Positions 18,524 to 27,531 of a stretch of DNA of 64,000 nucleotides are shown here, one piece after another (position 1 is the first letter of the stretch; the number at the start of each line of letters is the position of its first letter). The DNA is from Pantanalinema sp. GBBB05 (GTDB lineage: Bacteria; Cyanobacteriota; Cyanobacteriia; Leptolyngbyales; Leptolyngbyaceae). The translations under genes and the position numbers were made by a program. The notes beneath the pieces were generated by a model. The model had not been told where the DNA came from and did no database searches. It saw nothing but the letters and a program-made list of their open reading frames with translations. The stretch lies in the NCBI GenBank assembly GCA_016743235.1, contig VRZD01000003.1, forward strand, positions 186,001-250,000, written 5' to 3'.

Positions 18524-18705
18524 AGAGGCAACCGTTCAGATCACAATGGGCACGAGCATGACCATCCTACTCCAGCAATTTACTCTCAGCACATGATGCC
18601 CCACCAGAATTAATCTCTGTGGAGCAGCCCAATCCCAGCGTAAGGATATGTTAGGGTGATAAATCTCAACATTTGTCAAGTACCTGTGCTGCGATCGTTA
18701 CCATC

Positions 18706-21405
18706 ATGACCACCGTAGACTCGACCCTGTTGCAAACGGCCCACCAACACTATCAGTCGGGACGCTTACGGGAAGCAGAAACGATTTACCGTCAAGTGGT
18801 TAAACAGCATCCACAGCAGGCTGATATCTGGTTCTGGTTAGGGTTAATTGCCAGTCAATTAGGCAAGTTAGAAGAGAGTGTGACCCACTATCAGCAGGTA
18901 CTCCAGTTAACCCCTAACTCAGCCGAAGCCCATAGTAATTTAGGCACAGTTTTGCTGGATTTAGGTCGTCGCACAGAAGCGATCGCCCATCAGCAGCAAG
19001 CAGTATCGCTACTCCCCAACGATGCCAATCTGCACTACAACCTGGCGATCGCGTTATCGAAAGATGAACAACTGGAGACCGCGATCGTCCACTATCAGCA
19101 CGCTGTTACCCTGAATCCGAGCTATGCCAACGCTCACCATAACTTGGGAGCCGTGTTGTTTAAGCAAAATCGTTTGGAAGAAGCCATTCCGTATTACCAG
19201 CAAGCGATCGCCCTGATGCCAGAGCATGTCAATGCTCGCAATAGTCTGGGTATAGCCCTGTTGCGGCTGGGTGAGTTAGAGACGGCTAAAGAGCAGTTTG
19301 CAACGGCGATCGCCATCAAACCAGACTACGCCAGCGCTCACGATAACCTCGGTACTGTCTTACAACGCCAGGGAGAACTAGAGGCTGCAATCGAGCATTA
19401 CCGCCAAGCGATCGCCCTGAAGCCCAATTGTGCCAATGCCTATAGCAATTTAGGGGCTGCTTTAAAGGAACAGGGAAAATTAACTGAGTCGATTGCCTGC
19501 TATCAGGAAGCGATTCGGCTGCAACCTGATCATGCCGATGCCTATAACAACTATGGGGGTACGTTAGTCGAGCAGGGCAAATTTCATGAGGCGATCGACT
19601 GTTATGAACAGGCTATTCATTACCGATCTGATTACGCCGATGCCCACTTAAATCTGGGGATTATTTTACTAACGTTAGGTGATTTCCACCGGGGCTTTAC
19701 CGAGTATCACTGGCGCTGGCAGACCAAACAGTGTCCCGATTTACGTTATCCTCAGGCACTTTGGGATGGCGACGATCTGCATGGCAAAGTAGTTTTACTC
19801 ACCGCAGAACAAGGATTTGGTGACACACTCCAGTTTGTCCGCTATGCTCCCCTGGTAGCCCAGCGAGGTGGGCATGTCGTGATCGCTTGCCAGAAGCCTT
19901 TGTTACGGCTGTTGAATACGATCGGTGGGATTGATCGCTGTGTCGATCGCGATCGAGTGGATGTCCAAACCCACCTCCATTGCCCCCTATTGGACTTACC
20001 CCTAATTCTGGGAACCACACTAGAAACGATTCCAGCCCAAGTTCCTTATTTCCAAGTGCCGCCATCGAGGGTTAAATTACCAGGCAATGGGCAAGATGCG
20101 TTTAAGGTAGGAATTGCTTGGGCTGCTAACCCATCTAGCAGTACAGCCGGTAAGCGATCGTGTCGCTTAAACGACTTTCTATCATTGCTAGAGCTTCCCC
20201 AAGTCGTACTCTATAGCTTGCAAAAGGACTGCCCAGAAGCCGATCGTCCGCTCTTAACTGCTCAAGAGCGAATGTCCGATCTCAGCGATCAGCTCCAGGA
20301 TTTTGGCGATACCGCCGCCGCGATCGCGCAACTCGATTTAGTCATTAGTGTCGATACGGCCGTTGCTCATTTAGCCGGAGCATTAGGCAAACCTGTCTGG
20401 ACACTGCTCTCCTACGTTGCCGATTGGCGCTGGCTCCTCGATCGCCCCGATAGCCCCTGGTATCCCACCATGCGTCTTTTCCGGCAACCCCAACCTGGCG
20501 ACTGGCAGACCGTCTTCCAACACATCATGACCGCTCTACAACAGACCATCCCAACCACCCCCACTCCTCCAACTTCCGCCTCAGCTCCCCCGCCTTCTCC
20601 AGCCACCTCATCTCTCCTATCCTCTCCACCTTCCCTCACTCCCCAGCCCTGTCGCCACGGCACACTCCTCTACTACCCCAGCGATCGCAGCATCGGGCAA
20701 TCATTGGATCTTTACGGAGAATATTTAGAAGGTGAAGTTACCTTTCTGCAGCCATTCTTGCGATCGGGTCATCTCGTGATTGAAGTGGGAGCAAGTCTCG
20801 GTGCTCAAACAGTTTGGTTTGCGAAAGCCGTGGGCATTACGGGGAAAGTATTAGCGATCGAGCCTCAACGCCTGCTATTTCAGACGTTATGTGCCAACCT
20901 AGCCCTGAATCAAGTCATTAATGTTTATCCCTATCAAGTAGCCGTAGGCAACCAACTTGGCTTCACCCAAATTTCAGTTCCGCCAACATTTCGAGCAGGG
21001 ACAACGCTACCTGCCAGTGAACCAGTTCAGATGACGACATTGGATAGTTTTGCTGTCCCACAATGCTGCTTACTGAAAATCAATGGGCAGGAAGCGGCTC
21101 TATCAGTATTAGAAGGGGCTACGGCGACAATTCAGCGAAGTCAGCCGATCGTCTATATCAGCGCTCGTTACCCCCAAGCTCCTGCCTCGCACTGGAAATT
21201 ACCCAAGGACCTCCGTGATGCCTTGGAAAAATTAGGATATGACTTGTATTGGCATGAGGTTCCCTGGTATCAACTCAATAACTTTCGTCAGCATCCTATC
21301 CCAGAATTGAACCCGATCGCTGGCAATTTACTAGGGTTACCGCGCCAACTGGGTATGACGATGGCAGGAGTCGCAGGAATTACCGCCTTGCTACCGCTTG
21401 AATAA
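18706..21405 (+). CDS. TPR protein with glycosyltransferase-like and FkbM methyltransferase domains
   Basis: The 899-residue protein starts with about ten consecutive TPR repeats of 34 residues (1-325). A glycosyltransferase-9/41-like region follows (about 340-610), with VVLLTAEQGFGDTLQF, VGIAWAANP and VDTAVAHLAGALGKPVW. Then comes a Pro/Ser/Thr-rich linker (about 620-655) and an FkbM-type SAM methyltransferase at the C-terminus (about 680-880, VIEVGASLGAQTVWFAK and VLAIEP). Such modular proteins occur in cyanobacteria, probably for modifying glycans or proteins. I take the ATG at 18706; the frame opens at a TTG at 18673. Its last 26 bases overlap the convergent HD-hydrolase gene. Confidence 0.88.
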   Translation: MTTVDSTLLQTAHQHYQSGRLREAETIYRQVVKQHPQQADIWFWLGLIASQLGKLEESVTHYQQVLQLTPNSAEAHSNLGTVLLDLGRRTEAIAHQQQAVSLLPNDANLHYNLAIALSKDEQLETAIVHYQHAVTLNPSYANAHHNLGAVLFKQNRLEEAIPYYQQAIALMPEHVNARNSLGIALLRLGELETAKEQFATAIAIKPDYASAHDNLGTVLQRQGELEAAIEHYRQAIALKPNCANAYSNLGAALKEQGKLTESIACYQEAIRLQPDHADAYNNYGGTLVEQGKFHEAIDCYEQAIHYRSDYADAHLNLGIILLTLGDFHRGFTEYHWRWQTKQCPDLRYPQALWDGDDLHGKVVLLTAEQGFGDTLQFVRYAPLVAQRGGHVVIACQKPLLRLLNTIGGIDRCVDRDRVDVQTHLHCPLLDLPLILGTTLETIPAQVPYFQVPPSRVKLPGNGQDAFKVGIAWAANPSSSTAGKRSCRLNDFLSLLELPQVVLYSLQKDCPEADRPLLTAQERMSDLSDQLQDFGDTAAAIAQLDLVISVDTAVAHLAGALGKPVWTLLSYVADWRWLLDRPDSPWYPTMRLFRQPQPGDWQTVFQHIMTALQQTIPTTPTPPTSASAPPPSPATSSLLSSPPSLTPQPCRHGTLLYYPSDRSIGQSLDLYGEYLEGEVTFLQPFLRSGHLVIEVGASLGAQTVWFAKAVGITGKVLAIEPQRLLFQTLCANLALNQVINVYPYQVAVGNQLGFTQISVPPTFRAGTTLPASEPVQMTTLDSFAVPQCCLLKINGQEAALSVLEGATATIQRSQPIVYISARYPQAPASHWKLPKDLRDALEKLGYDLYWHEVPWYQLNNFRQHPIPELNPIAGNLLGLPRQLGMTMAGVAGITALLPLE

Positions 21406-21829
21406 CCCGCTGATGCGCCCGATGATACCGCTGTAACCGCTCCATATCCCGATCGGTTAATACAGACATCCGGGTTAAGGTCATGTTGTCTTCCAAGTCA
21501 TACTGCTTGATGTGGGTGGCTAACGGGTTAGTCAGTACCCGATCGATAAACTCGTCATAACTCTCTTCAGCCCGACGAGTGAGGCAATCCAAAGCCGCGA
21601 CCACATCATCGGGAAAACCTTCTGCGGCTAACTGAGCCAATGTCCAATCCGAATCCTCTACTACATCATGTAAGACCGCAACGATTTGTTCTAACTCGGT
21701 CTGCCCCCGCATCATCATTCGTAATGGATGCAAAATATAGGGTGCATTGGCTTTATCTAATTGGTGTTGGTGGGCTACGGCAGCGATCGCGATCGCCTTA
21801 CCGAGTAAAGGAGTGAATGCTTGGTTCAT
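21380..21829 (-). CDS. HD-domain hydrolase, RelA/SpoT hydrolase-like
   Basis: The 149-residue protein contains an HD-type metal site: AHQHQLDK near residue 19-26, YILHPLRM near 31 and LHDVVEDSDW near 53. These are the same elements as in the (p)ppGpp hydrolase domain of SpoT/MESH1. There is no synthetase, TGS or ACT domain, so it is a small stand-alone hydrolase; hydrolysis of (p)ppGpp or another nucleotide is possible but not proven. Its 3' end overlaps the end of the TPR gene by 26 bases on the opposite strand. The squalene-synthase-like gene lies 17 bases upstream on the same strand. Confidence 0.85.
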   Translation of the reverse strand: MNQAFTPLLGKAIAIAAVAHQHQLDKANAPYILHPLRMMMRGQTELEQIVAVLHDVVEDSDWTLAQLAAEGFPDDVVAALDCLTRRAEESYDEFIDRVLTNPLATHIKQYDLEDNMTLTRMSVLTDRDMERLQRYHRAHQRVIQAVARR

Positions 21830-21846
21830 ACAGAAGTTGCCCGTAG

Positions 21847-22851
21847 TTAAGCAGAGATCGGTTGCCTCACAAGCTTACGGCTCGATCGTAACGGCTCCAC
21901 TAAGTGGTTACCAGGAAGCAGAGTGACCGCCAGATGAGGCATTTTCGGTGGAGCGATGCCATGTTGCTGATGCAGTTGAGTCAATAGGATAGGTAGCTCT
22001 TGTTGAACTACAGACCAATAGAGCTGGGAGAATTCTTCATAGTCGAAATTGCAGGCACGAAATATCTGGTTAATGCGGCTGTAGCGATGGAGTGACCAAT
22101 CCCGTAAAATCTGCCAAGACGGATGGAGATCGTCGGCACTGAGAATTGGCTGAGTTTGGTATTGCAGTTTGGGTAAGTAATCATCCAACCAGAATTGCAT
22201 CATGCGGTGATAATTCGGATTCTGGCAGGCAGTCAATTGGAAAATTTCCTCCCGGTGCACTCCGTACTGTTGCAACAATTCGTTGGGTAAATAACAGATG
22301 CCCTGAGCAGCATCCTCATATAGATCGCGGAGGTTGTTATAAAACTGGTCGATCGCCCCCCAATGGTAAACCGCTGGTCGATAGGGCTGGGGCAAGTAAG
22401 GGAAAAGCTGAAAAAACGATCCTGCTAATGTCTTCAGCATCGTTTCATACTGACTGAGGGTACCAATCACCAAATTCGGGACATGGTATCGGGCAATCGC
22501 CGACAAATAACGTTGCCAGGCTCGGATGGTCAGATAGTCTGTCCAGCCATCTTGCCGCCACCAGCGATCGCGCAGGTCAACCAAAGTCTCCGTATAAATA
22601 CTTCCTTCTGGCACATTACCTGTCTTTATCACCCCTTTCCATTCCATGAAGAATGTGTAAAATTGATGACTACTGGGGTTGAGTAAATCCTGTTCCGCTA
22701 ATCGATCAACAAACCGAATCCAGCGAATCCGTTGCACCCATTTATCCTGTACTTCGGGTTCTAACTCAGTCACCCAGGCAGCGTTATCTTCATCCTTGAG
22801 GGCATCGTCTGCAACGGCTTTATACAGCGAGGAGCCAAATCGGTTAACCAT
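21847..22851 (-). CDS. Squalene/phytoene synthase-like protein with altered first aspartate motif
   Basis: The 334-residue protein has YNNLRDLYEDAAQGICYLP (near 171-189), which closely parallels the second Asp-rich motif and following loop of squalene and phytoene synthases (NxLRDxxEDxxxGRxYLP); D176 and D180 supply DxxxD. At the place of the first motif, about 127 residues earlier, only DRLAE (49-53) is found, a DxxxE. The fold assignment is inference from this motif and the spacing. If right, the protein is either a specialised prenyl synthase or a non-catalytic relative. It precedes the HD hydrolase by 17 bases, so the two are likely cotranscribed. Confidence 0.55.
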   Translation of the reverse strand: MVNRFGSSLYKAVADDALKDEDNAAWVTELEPEVQDKWVQRIRWIRFVDRLAEQDLLNPSSHQFYTFFMEWKGVIKTGNVPEGSIYTETLVDLRDRWWRQDGWTDYLTIRAWQRYLSAIARYHVPNLVIGTLSQYETMLKTLAGSFFQLFPYLPQPYRPAVYHWGAIDQFYNNLRDLYEDAAQGICYLPNELLQQYGVHREEIFQLTACQNPNYHRMMQFWLDDYLPKLQYQTQPILSADDLHPSWQILRDWSLHRYSRINQIFRACNFDYEEFSQLYWSVVQQELPILLTQLHQQHGIAPPKMPHLAVTLLPGNHLVEPLRSSRKLVRQPISA

Positions 22852-22939
22852 ATAGATGCGACATTGTCAATGCGTAAATACGCCTTTATTTGACCTTGCA
22901 GTATCTTTATAATTCCCAGGTTTTGCTAAGATTAACGTT

Positions 22940-23188
22940 GTGTCGTGGATCACATTGAGAACAACCAGCACCCGATGGGAAGCTGAACTGATGCAGCAGG
23001 TGTTGACATCTCACGAGATTGCCAGCCGAATTGTTGACTTAGGCGTTTCCTCATATATGGGTTCTGGCTGTCCGGCAGCGCTACAAGTTCTCCCAGACGA
23101 TCGCTGGACGGCGTTGCTGCTACTCAGCCCCATTGGCGATGAACCAACCGAGAATGAAGTGAACCACCCACCAGAGTTGCTAGAGTGA
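22940..23188 (+). CDS. DUF2007 family putative signal-transducing protein
   Basis: The 82-residue protein matches DUF2007 (PII-like ferredoxin fold): WITLRTTSTRWEAELMQQVL at the start, then EIASRIVDLG, and ALQVLPDDRWTALLLL. Members are widespread, small and of unproven function, suspected to bind a ligand. GTG start at 22940, giving SWITL. It is divergent from the squalene-synthase-like gene with 88 bases between and precedes accD by 140 bases. Confidence 0.8.
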   Translation: MSWITLRTTSTRWEAELMQQVLTSHEIASRIVDLGVSSYMGSGCPAALQVLPDDRWTALLLLSPIGDEPTENEVNHPPELLE

Positions 23189-23328
23189 GTTGGTATAATC
23201 TATCCGCAACTAAAAGCTGGAATTGCCTGTCCAAATATGCAGTGTTGACAATATTCACTGATTTTTTGCTCAGAAGAATACTGACTGTCAGCCAGATTTA
23301 CATATTCAGTTAACAACCCACCACGTCC

Positions 23329-24264
23329 ATGTCTCTATTTGATTGGTTTGCAAATCGACAGAAATCGGGTCCGATCAGCCAGGATCATCAGGAACGCGAG
23401 ATTGCTGATGGGCTGTGGTCAAAGTGTGAGGTCTGCGGAGTTCTGACCTACACCAAGGACTTACAGGCTAACCAAATGGTTTGTCCAGATTGTGGGCATC
23501 ACAAGCGTGTCTACAGCGATGAACGGATTCGCCAATTGATTGATCCCAATACCTGGCTGCCCATGGACGCAGGGCTACATGCGACCGATCCCCTTAAGTT
23601 CCGCGATCGCAAATCCTACAGCGATCGACTCCGGGACATGCAAGAAAAAACCAAGCTGAAAGACGCAGTTCAAACCGGAGTAGGGCAACTGGACGGCATC
23701 CCGATGGCACTGGGGGTGATGGATTTCCGCTTTATGGGCGGCAGCATGGGCTCCGTGGTGGGAGAAAAGCTAACTCGCTTGATTGAACGCGCCACCCGCG
23801 AACGGCTGCCAGTCGTAATTGTCTGTGCTTCTGGTGGAGCCAGGATGCAGGAGGGCATGTTGAGCCTAATGCAAATGGCAAAAATCTCTGGGGCATTGGA
23901 ACGCCACCGAGATCACCACCTGCTATATATCCCTGTCTTGACCCATCCAACCACCGGGGGAGTGACCGCCAGTTTTGCAATGCTGGGTGACATTATTCTG
24001 GCAGAACCAAAGGCAACGATCGGCTTTGCCGGTCGGCGGGTAGTCGAACAAACTCTACGCGAGAAGCTACCTGATGACTTCCAAACCGCAGAATACTTGT
24101 TACAACATGGTTTTGTCGATGCGATAGTGCCTCGAACCCAATTAAAATCTACCCTGGCACGGTTAATGCGGCTGCATCAGCCGCTGGCTCCTGCTTCCCC
24201 CTTGCCACCCGTCCATTTACCCGAAGTAGAAGTGCGATCGTTCAGCATTTCAGCTCCCGACTAA
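23329..24264 (+). CDS. accD: Acetyl-CoA carboxylase carboxyltransferase subunit beta
   Basis: AccD and AccA form the carboxyltransferase that makes malonyl-CoA for fatty acid synthesis. The 311-residue product has the N-terminal four-cysteine zinc finger (CEVCG near 36 and CPDCG near 55) and the crotonase-type core with [20 protein letters not shown] and [13 protein letters not shown]. The length is typical of cyanobacterial AccD. ATG at 23329. As is usual in cyanobacteria, it is not next to accA. A stable hairpin follows at 24275-24300. Confidence 0.97.
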   Translation: MSLFDWFANRQKSGPISQDHQEREIADGLWSKCEVCGVLTYTKDLQANQMVCPDCGHHKRVYSDERIRQLIDPNTWLPMDAGLHATDPLKFRDRKSYSDRLRDMQEKTKLKDAVQTGVGQLDGIPMALGVMDFRFMGGSMGSVVGEKLTRLIERATRERLPVVIVCASGGARMQEGMLSLMQMAKISGALERHRDHHLLYIPVLTHPTTGGVTASFAMLGDIILAEPKATIGFAGRRVVEQTLREKLPDDFQTAEYLLQHGFVDAIVPRTQLKSTLARLMRLHQPLAPASPLPPVHLPEVEVRSFSISAPD

Positions 24265-24268
24265 AGCT

Positions 24269-24300
24269 AAAAAAAGACCTGGCAGCCCCCCGCCAGGTCT
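24269..24300 (-). terminator. Hairpin after accD with the T run on the minus strand
   Basis: AGACCTGGC (24275-24283) and GCCAGGTCT (24292-24300) form a perfect 9-base stem. Seven A residues precede it (24269-24275), so the T run follows the stem when read on the minus strand. On the plus strand it lacks a T tract but could still stabilise the accD 3' end. Confidence 0.65.
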
Positions 24301-24443
24301 ACAGTTGCACTTGAGCAAACTGATGATGGTTTTAAGATACTGGGAATCGCCTAATAGAACCTTCCCCGCATAAGATGACCTAGGTGGGTGATTTTCAACT
24401 CACCCAGACAAAATTTTCTCCTCACTGGTTATCGCCTCAGCCA

Positions 24444-25352
24444 ATGTCTCAAGACTATCCTCGCGATCTGGTTGGTTACGGGCAACATCCGCCTGATCCA
24501 CGCTGGCCCCATCAGGCAAGGCTCGCCGTCCAATTTGTGATCAACTACGAGGAAGGCGGTGAAACCTGCATTTTGCATGGCGATCAGGCTTCGGAAGCGT
24601 TTCTGTCAGAAATTGTTGGGGCGGTTCCGTTTATGGGACTTCGCCATATGAATATGGAATCCTGCTACGAATACGGCAGCCGAGCCGGATTCTGGCGCTT
24701 GCACCGCTTATTTACAGCCCGAGGCATTCCCGTCACCGTCTACGGGGTAGCTATGGCACTCGATCGCCATCCAGAAGCCGTCGCGGCTATGCAAGCTGCT
24801 GATTGGGAGATTGCCAGCCATGGCTACCGCTGGATTGACTACAAATACTTTAGTGAAGCCGACGAACGCCAGCACTTACAGCAAGCGATCGCTCTCCATA
24901 CTCAAGCCACAGGCAGTCCTCCCCTCGGGTGGTACACCGGACGCAATAGTCCCCACACCCGTAAGCTGATAGTCGAGGCAGGCGGTTTTCTGTATGACTC
25001 TGACAGCTATGCCGATGACCTACCTTACTGGGTAACTGACTACAGTACGCCCCATTTGGTGATTCCTTACACGCTCGATAACAATGACATGCGGTTTGCC
25101 ACGCCCCAAGGGTTTAACTCTGGCGACCAATTTTTTGCTTATCTCCGTGATGCCTTTGATCTACTCTATGCCGAAGGCGATACTGCGCCCAAAATGATGA
25201 GTATTGGTTTGCATTGCCGATTGGTGGGTAGACCCGGTCGTGCAGCAGCTCTCGCTCGCTTTTTGGATTATGTGCAACAGCACGATCGCGTTTGGCTCTG
25301 CCGCCGCATCGACATTGCCCATCATTGGCATACCCACCATAAACCCCAGTAG
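24444..25352 (+). CDS. puuE: Allantoinase-like (PuuE family) polysaccharide-deacetylase-fold enzyme
   Basis: From the ATG at 24444 the product is 302 residues and begins SQDYPRDLVGYG, where PuuE proteins begin; the frame extends to a GTG at 24384. The NodB-fold contains QFVINYEEGGE, the metal-site region SHGYRWIDY and GWYTGRNSPHTRKL. PuuE enzymes hydrolyse allantoin to allantoate in a cofactor-independent or metal-poor fashion in purine catabolism. No uricase, allantoicase or ureide gene lies nearby, so the substrate is by family only. The gene ends six bases from the convergent sulfiredoxin gene. Confidence 0.82.
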   Translation: MSQDYPRDLVGYGQHPPDPRWPHQARLAVQFVINYEEGGETCILHGDQASEAFLSEIVGAVPFMGLRHMNMESCYEYGSRAGFWRLHRLFTARGIPVTVYGVAMALDRHPEAVAAMQAADWEIASHGYRWIDYKYFSEADERQHLQQAIALHTQATGSPPLGWYTGRNSPHTRKLIVEAGGFLYDSDSYADDLPYWVTDYSTPHLVIPYTLDNNDMRFATPQGFNSGDQFFAYLRDAFDLLYAEGDTAPKMMSIGLHCRLVGRPGRAAALARFLDYVQQHDRVWLCRRIDIAHHWHTHHKPQ

Positions 25353-25358
25353 TCCGCA

Positions 25359-25625
25359 CTAAACCAAATGCTTTTGCAACACCGATTTTGGGGCGCGGCG
25401 CACTCGACACAGAATGGTTTCCTGCCCTAAGCGAGTACAGGCTTCAAACCGATGGCAGCCCGAAAAGCCGTAATACTGCCCATCCACTTCCAGAACCTCG
25501 ATCGGCTCTTGCTGCCCAATTTCTCGGATCGATGCCATTAATGCCGCTACCTTTTGCGGATCGTTTTGCCGAAACAAGGGGCGCCGAATTTGATTCAATG
25601 GTAATTCTTCCACTCGTACCATCAA
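25359..25625 (-). CDS. srx: Sulfiredoxin
   Basis: The 88-residue protein has the ParB-like sulfiredoxin fold. The diagnostic FSGCHRFEA places the catalytic Cys57, His58 and Arg59 in the GCHR motif, and QNDPQKVAALMASI and PIEVLEVDGQYY are typical flanks. Sulfiredoxin uses ATP to reduce over-oxidised (sulfinic) 2-Cys peroxiredoxin, a defence against peroxide in plants and cyanobacteria. The peroxiredoxin gene is not in the window. Two adjacent ATGs allow a start at 25625 or 25622. Confidence 0.88.
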   Translation of the reverse strand: MMVRVEELPLNQIRRPLFRQNDPQKVAALMASIREIGQQEPIEVLEVDGQYYGFSGCHRFEACTRLGQETILCRVRRAPKSVLQKHLV

Positions 25626-25862
25626 CCTAATACCTCAATCAGCTCTTTTCTAAATCATACTCATTACGAGTTCGGGCTGCAACTTTTTCTCAGTTTAGAG
25701 GTCAACTATCTGAGTAACCAACTCAACGACGAGTCATGGCTGATGAGAGTCCGGAGCGTCAGTAGCCCCACCAGTTTGTGAATAACGGATTGCATTTTGA
25801 CCAAAGCGCACTATCTTAAGATTGAGCAACTGCGACCTTGTAATTTTGGGGGATAGACAACT

Positions 25863-27524
25863 TTGCGAGTTCAGCCTGCTTTTCTCAACCGACTAGCGAT
25901 TCCACCACTGCTATCCCTCTCGCTGCTGTCTGGCACAGCATTAGCAGTATCTACCTTACTTGGCTCCCAAGCTAAGGCGACTCAAGCCAGCAATCCCCAA
26001 AATCCCGAATTGTATGTAGGGATCGTGCAGCGATTTGGCAGCAAGCCGACTGATTCGTTGACGCTGCAAGCGCGATCGGGCGATCGCCTGACCGTTCGCT
26101 TTAAAACTAATGGTCAGGAACAAGCGGTCACAGGTACAACTGCCAAACTAGAGATTGTTACCCAAGCCCTCCCTGAGCCCAAGCTAGAGGAGCGAGTTGT
26201 TCTCAGCACCCACCGCAGTTTTGAAAGCGCGGAAGCGGATGCCAATCGCTGGCGATCGCAGGGGATTGAGGTAGAAGTGGCTCAACCCGAACGTTGGCAA
26301 GTTTGGGCAAAGCGCGACGTTTACAGCAATCCGGTGGTGCGCCGACTATTGCTACAAAATTTGCAGTCTAAGGGAATTCAGACGGCTTATCTCGACAGCC
26401 GAGTGGTGCAAAAGCAGCCGAAGTCATCGCTAGTGCTGAATGGCTACCGTTATAACCGCGATTATGTGGATATCTCCTCTACCCAAGGCGTGATTCAGGT
26501 AAGTCCGATCGGGGATGAGCGCAGCCGTAACCTGTATGCCGGTAGTTTACGCCTCCAGCCTAACACCTACGGCAACTATACCTTAGTCAATCGGGTTCCC
26601 GTAGAGACCTATTTGCGGGGAGTCGTACCGCACGAAATCGGCACTTGGGCAGCACCCTCTGTATTACAAACCCAGGCGATTCTGGCAAGAACCTATGCCT
26701 TGCGTAACCTGCGGCGGTTTGCGATCGATGGCTATCAACTCTGTGCGGATACCCAATGTCAGGTTTACAACGGACTGAGCGGTACGGCTTCAGCGACGGA
26801 TCGGGCGATCGCGGCAACCAAAGGGTTAGTGCTAACTTATCAAAATGAACTAGTTGATGCCGTCTACTCCTCAACGACAGGAGGTGTCACAGCCGCGTTC
26901 CATGATATCTGGCAGGGATCTGAACGTCCCTACCTCAAAGGTGTCTTGGATTCAGTGGGTAGCCCCTGGGATCTGGCTCGGTATCCTCTGACCGAAGAAC
27001 AAAACCTCCGCCGATTTATCAGTCAGAAAAACGGCTTTAACGAAGAGGGAACTCGCTGGTTTCGCTGGCGAGCCGAGAGTCGGTTAGCCGAACTGACTAA
27101 AGAGCTGAAAACTTATTTAGCAAGCCAAAATAGCCCTCTAGCTAGATTTAAAGCAATTCAGCAACTCCAGGTATTGCAACGCTCTCCATCCGGACGAGTT
27201 CTCAAACTGGCTGTCATCACGGATCTAGGTACTGTAGAGCTAGAAAAAGACAACATCTTAAAGGTGTTTTACGCCCCCAACAGTACACTGTTCTATCTCG
27301 AACCCCTCTATGGAGCCAACAAGTCTCTTCAGGGCTATGCCTTTGTCGGCGGTGGCTTGGGACATGGCGTCGGGCTGAGCCAAACGGGGTCCTATCGGTT
27401 AGGGGACTTGGGTTGGTCGAGCGATCGCATTCTCAGCTTTTATTACCCAGGAACTCAACTCCAGCCGTTAAATGCCGCGATCGTCTTTTGGCGTGAGCCA
27501 GCTACGGAACAGGTGAGTCGCTAA
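25863..27524 (+). CDS. SpoIID/LytB domain protein, exported
   Basis: The 553-residue protein begins with a hydrophobic signal-like segment (residues 8-30) and an alanine-rich cleavage region. A SpoIID/LytB domain occupies about residues 235-340 and the C-terminus (VPHEIGTWAAPSVLQTQAILARTYAL; LVDAVYSSTTGGVT; GHGVGLSQTGSYRLG). In Bacillus, SpoIID is a peptidoglycan lytic transglycosylase and LytB an amidase enhancer; a cell-wall role in the periplasm is likely here. A SPOR-like region is possible at about 110-180 (STHRSFESAEADANRWRSQG). TTG start at 25863. The histidine phosphatase gene follows seven bases after the stop. Confidence 0.88.
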   Translation: MRVQPAFLNRLAIPPLLSLSLLSGTALAVSTLLGSQAKATQASNPQNPELYVGIVQRFGSKPTDSLTLQARSGDRLTVRFKTNGQEQAVTGTTAKLEIVTQALPEPKLEERVVLSTHRSFESAEADANRWRSQGIEVEVAQPERWQVWAKRDVYSNPVVRRLLLQNLQSKGIQTAYLDSRVVQKQPKSSLVLNGYRYNRDYVDISSTQGVIQVSPIGDERSRNLYAGSLRLQPNTYGNYTLVNRVPVETYLRGVVPHEIGTWAAPSVLQTQAILARTYALRNLRRFAIDGYQLCADTQCQVYNGLSGTASATDRAIAATKGLVLTYQNELVDAVYSSTTGGVTAAFHDIWQGSERPYLKGVLDSVGSPWDLARYPLTEEQNLRRFISQKNGFNEEGTRWFRWRAESRLAELTKELKTYLASQNSPLARFKAIQQLQVLQRSPSGRVLKLAVITDLGTVELEKDNILKVFYAPNSTLFYLEPLYGANKSLQGYAFVGGGLGHGVGLSQTGSYRLGDLGWSSDRILSFYYPGTQLQPLNAAIVFWREPATEQVSR

Positions 27525-27531
27525 TAGGTCT

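Noticed and set aside
21847..22851. CO2-hydration protein (ChpX/Y) identity for the 334-residue protein
   Set aside because: The sequence lacks the ChpX/Y pattern as I know it, while the RDLYED motif and YLP loop point to a squalene/phytoene-synthase-like fold.
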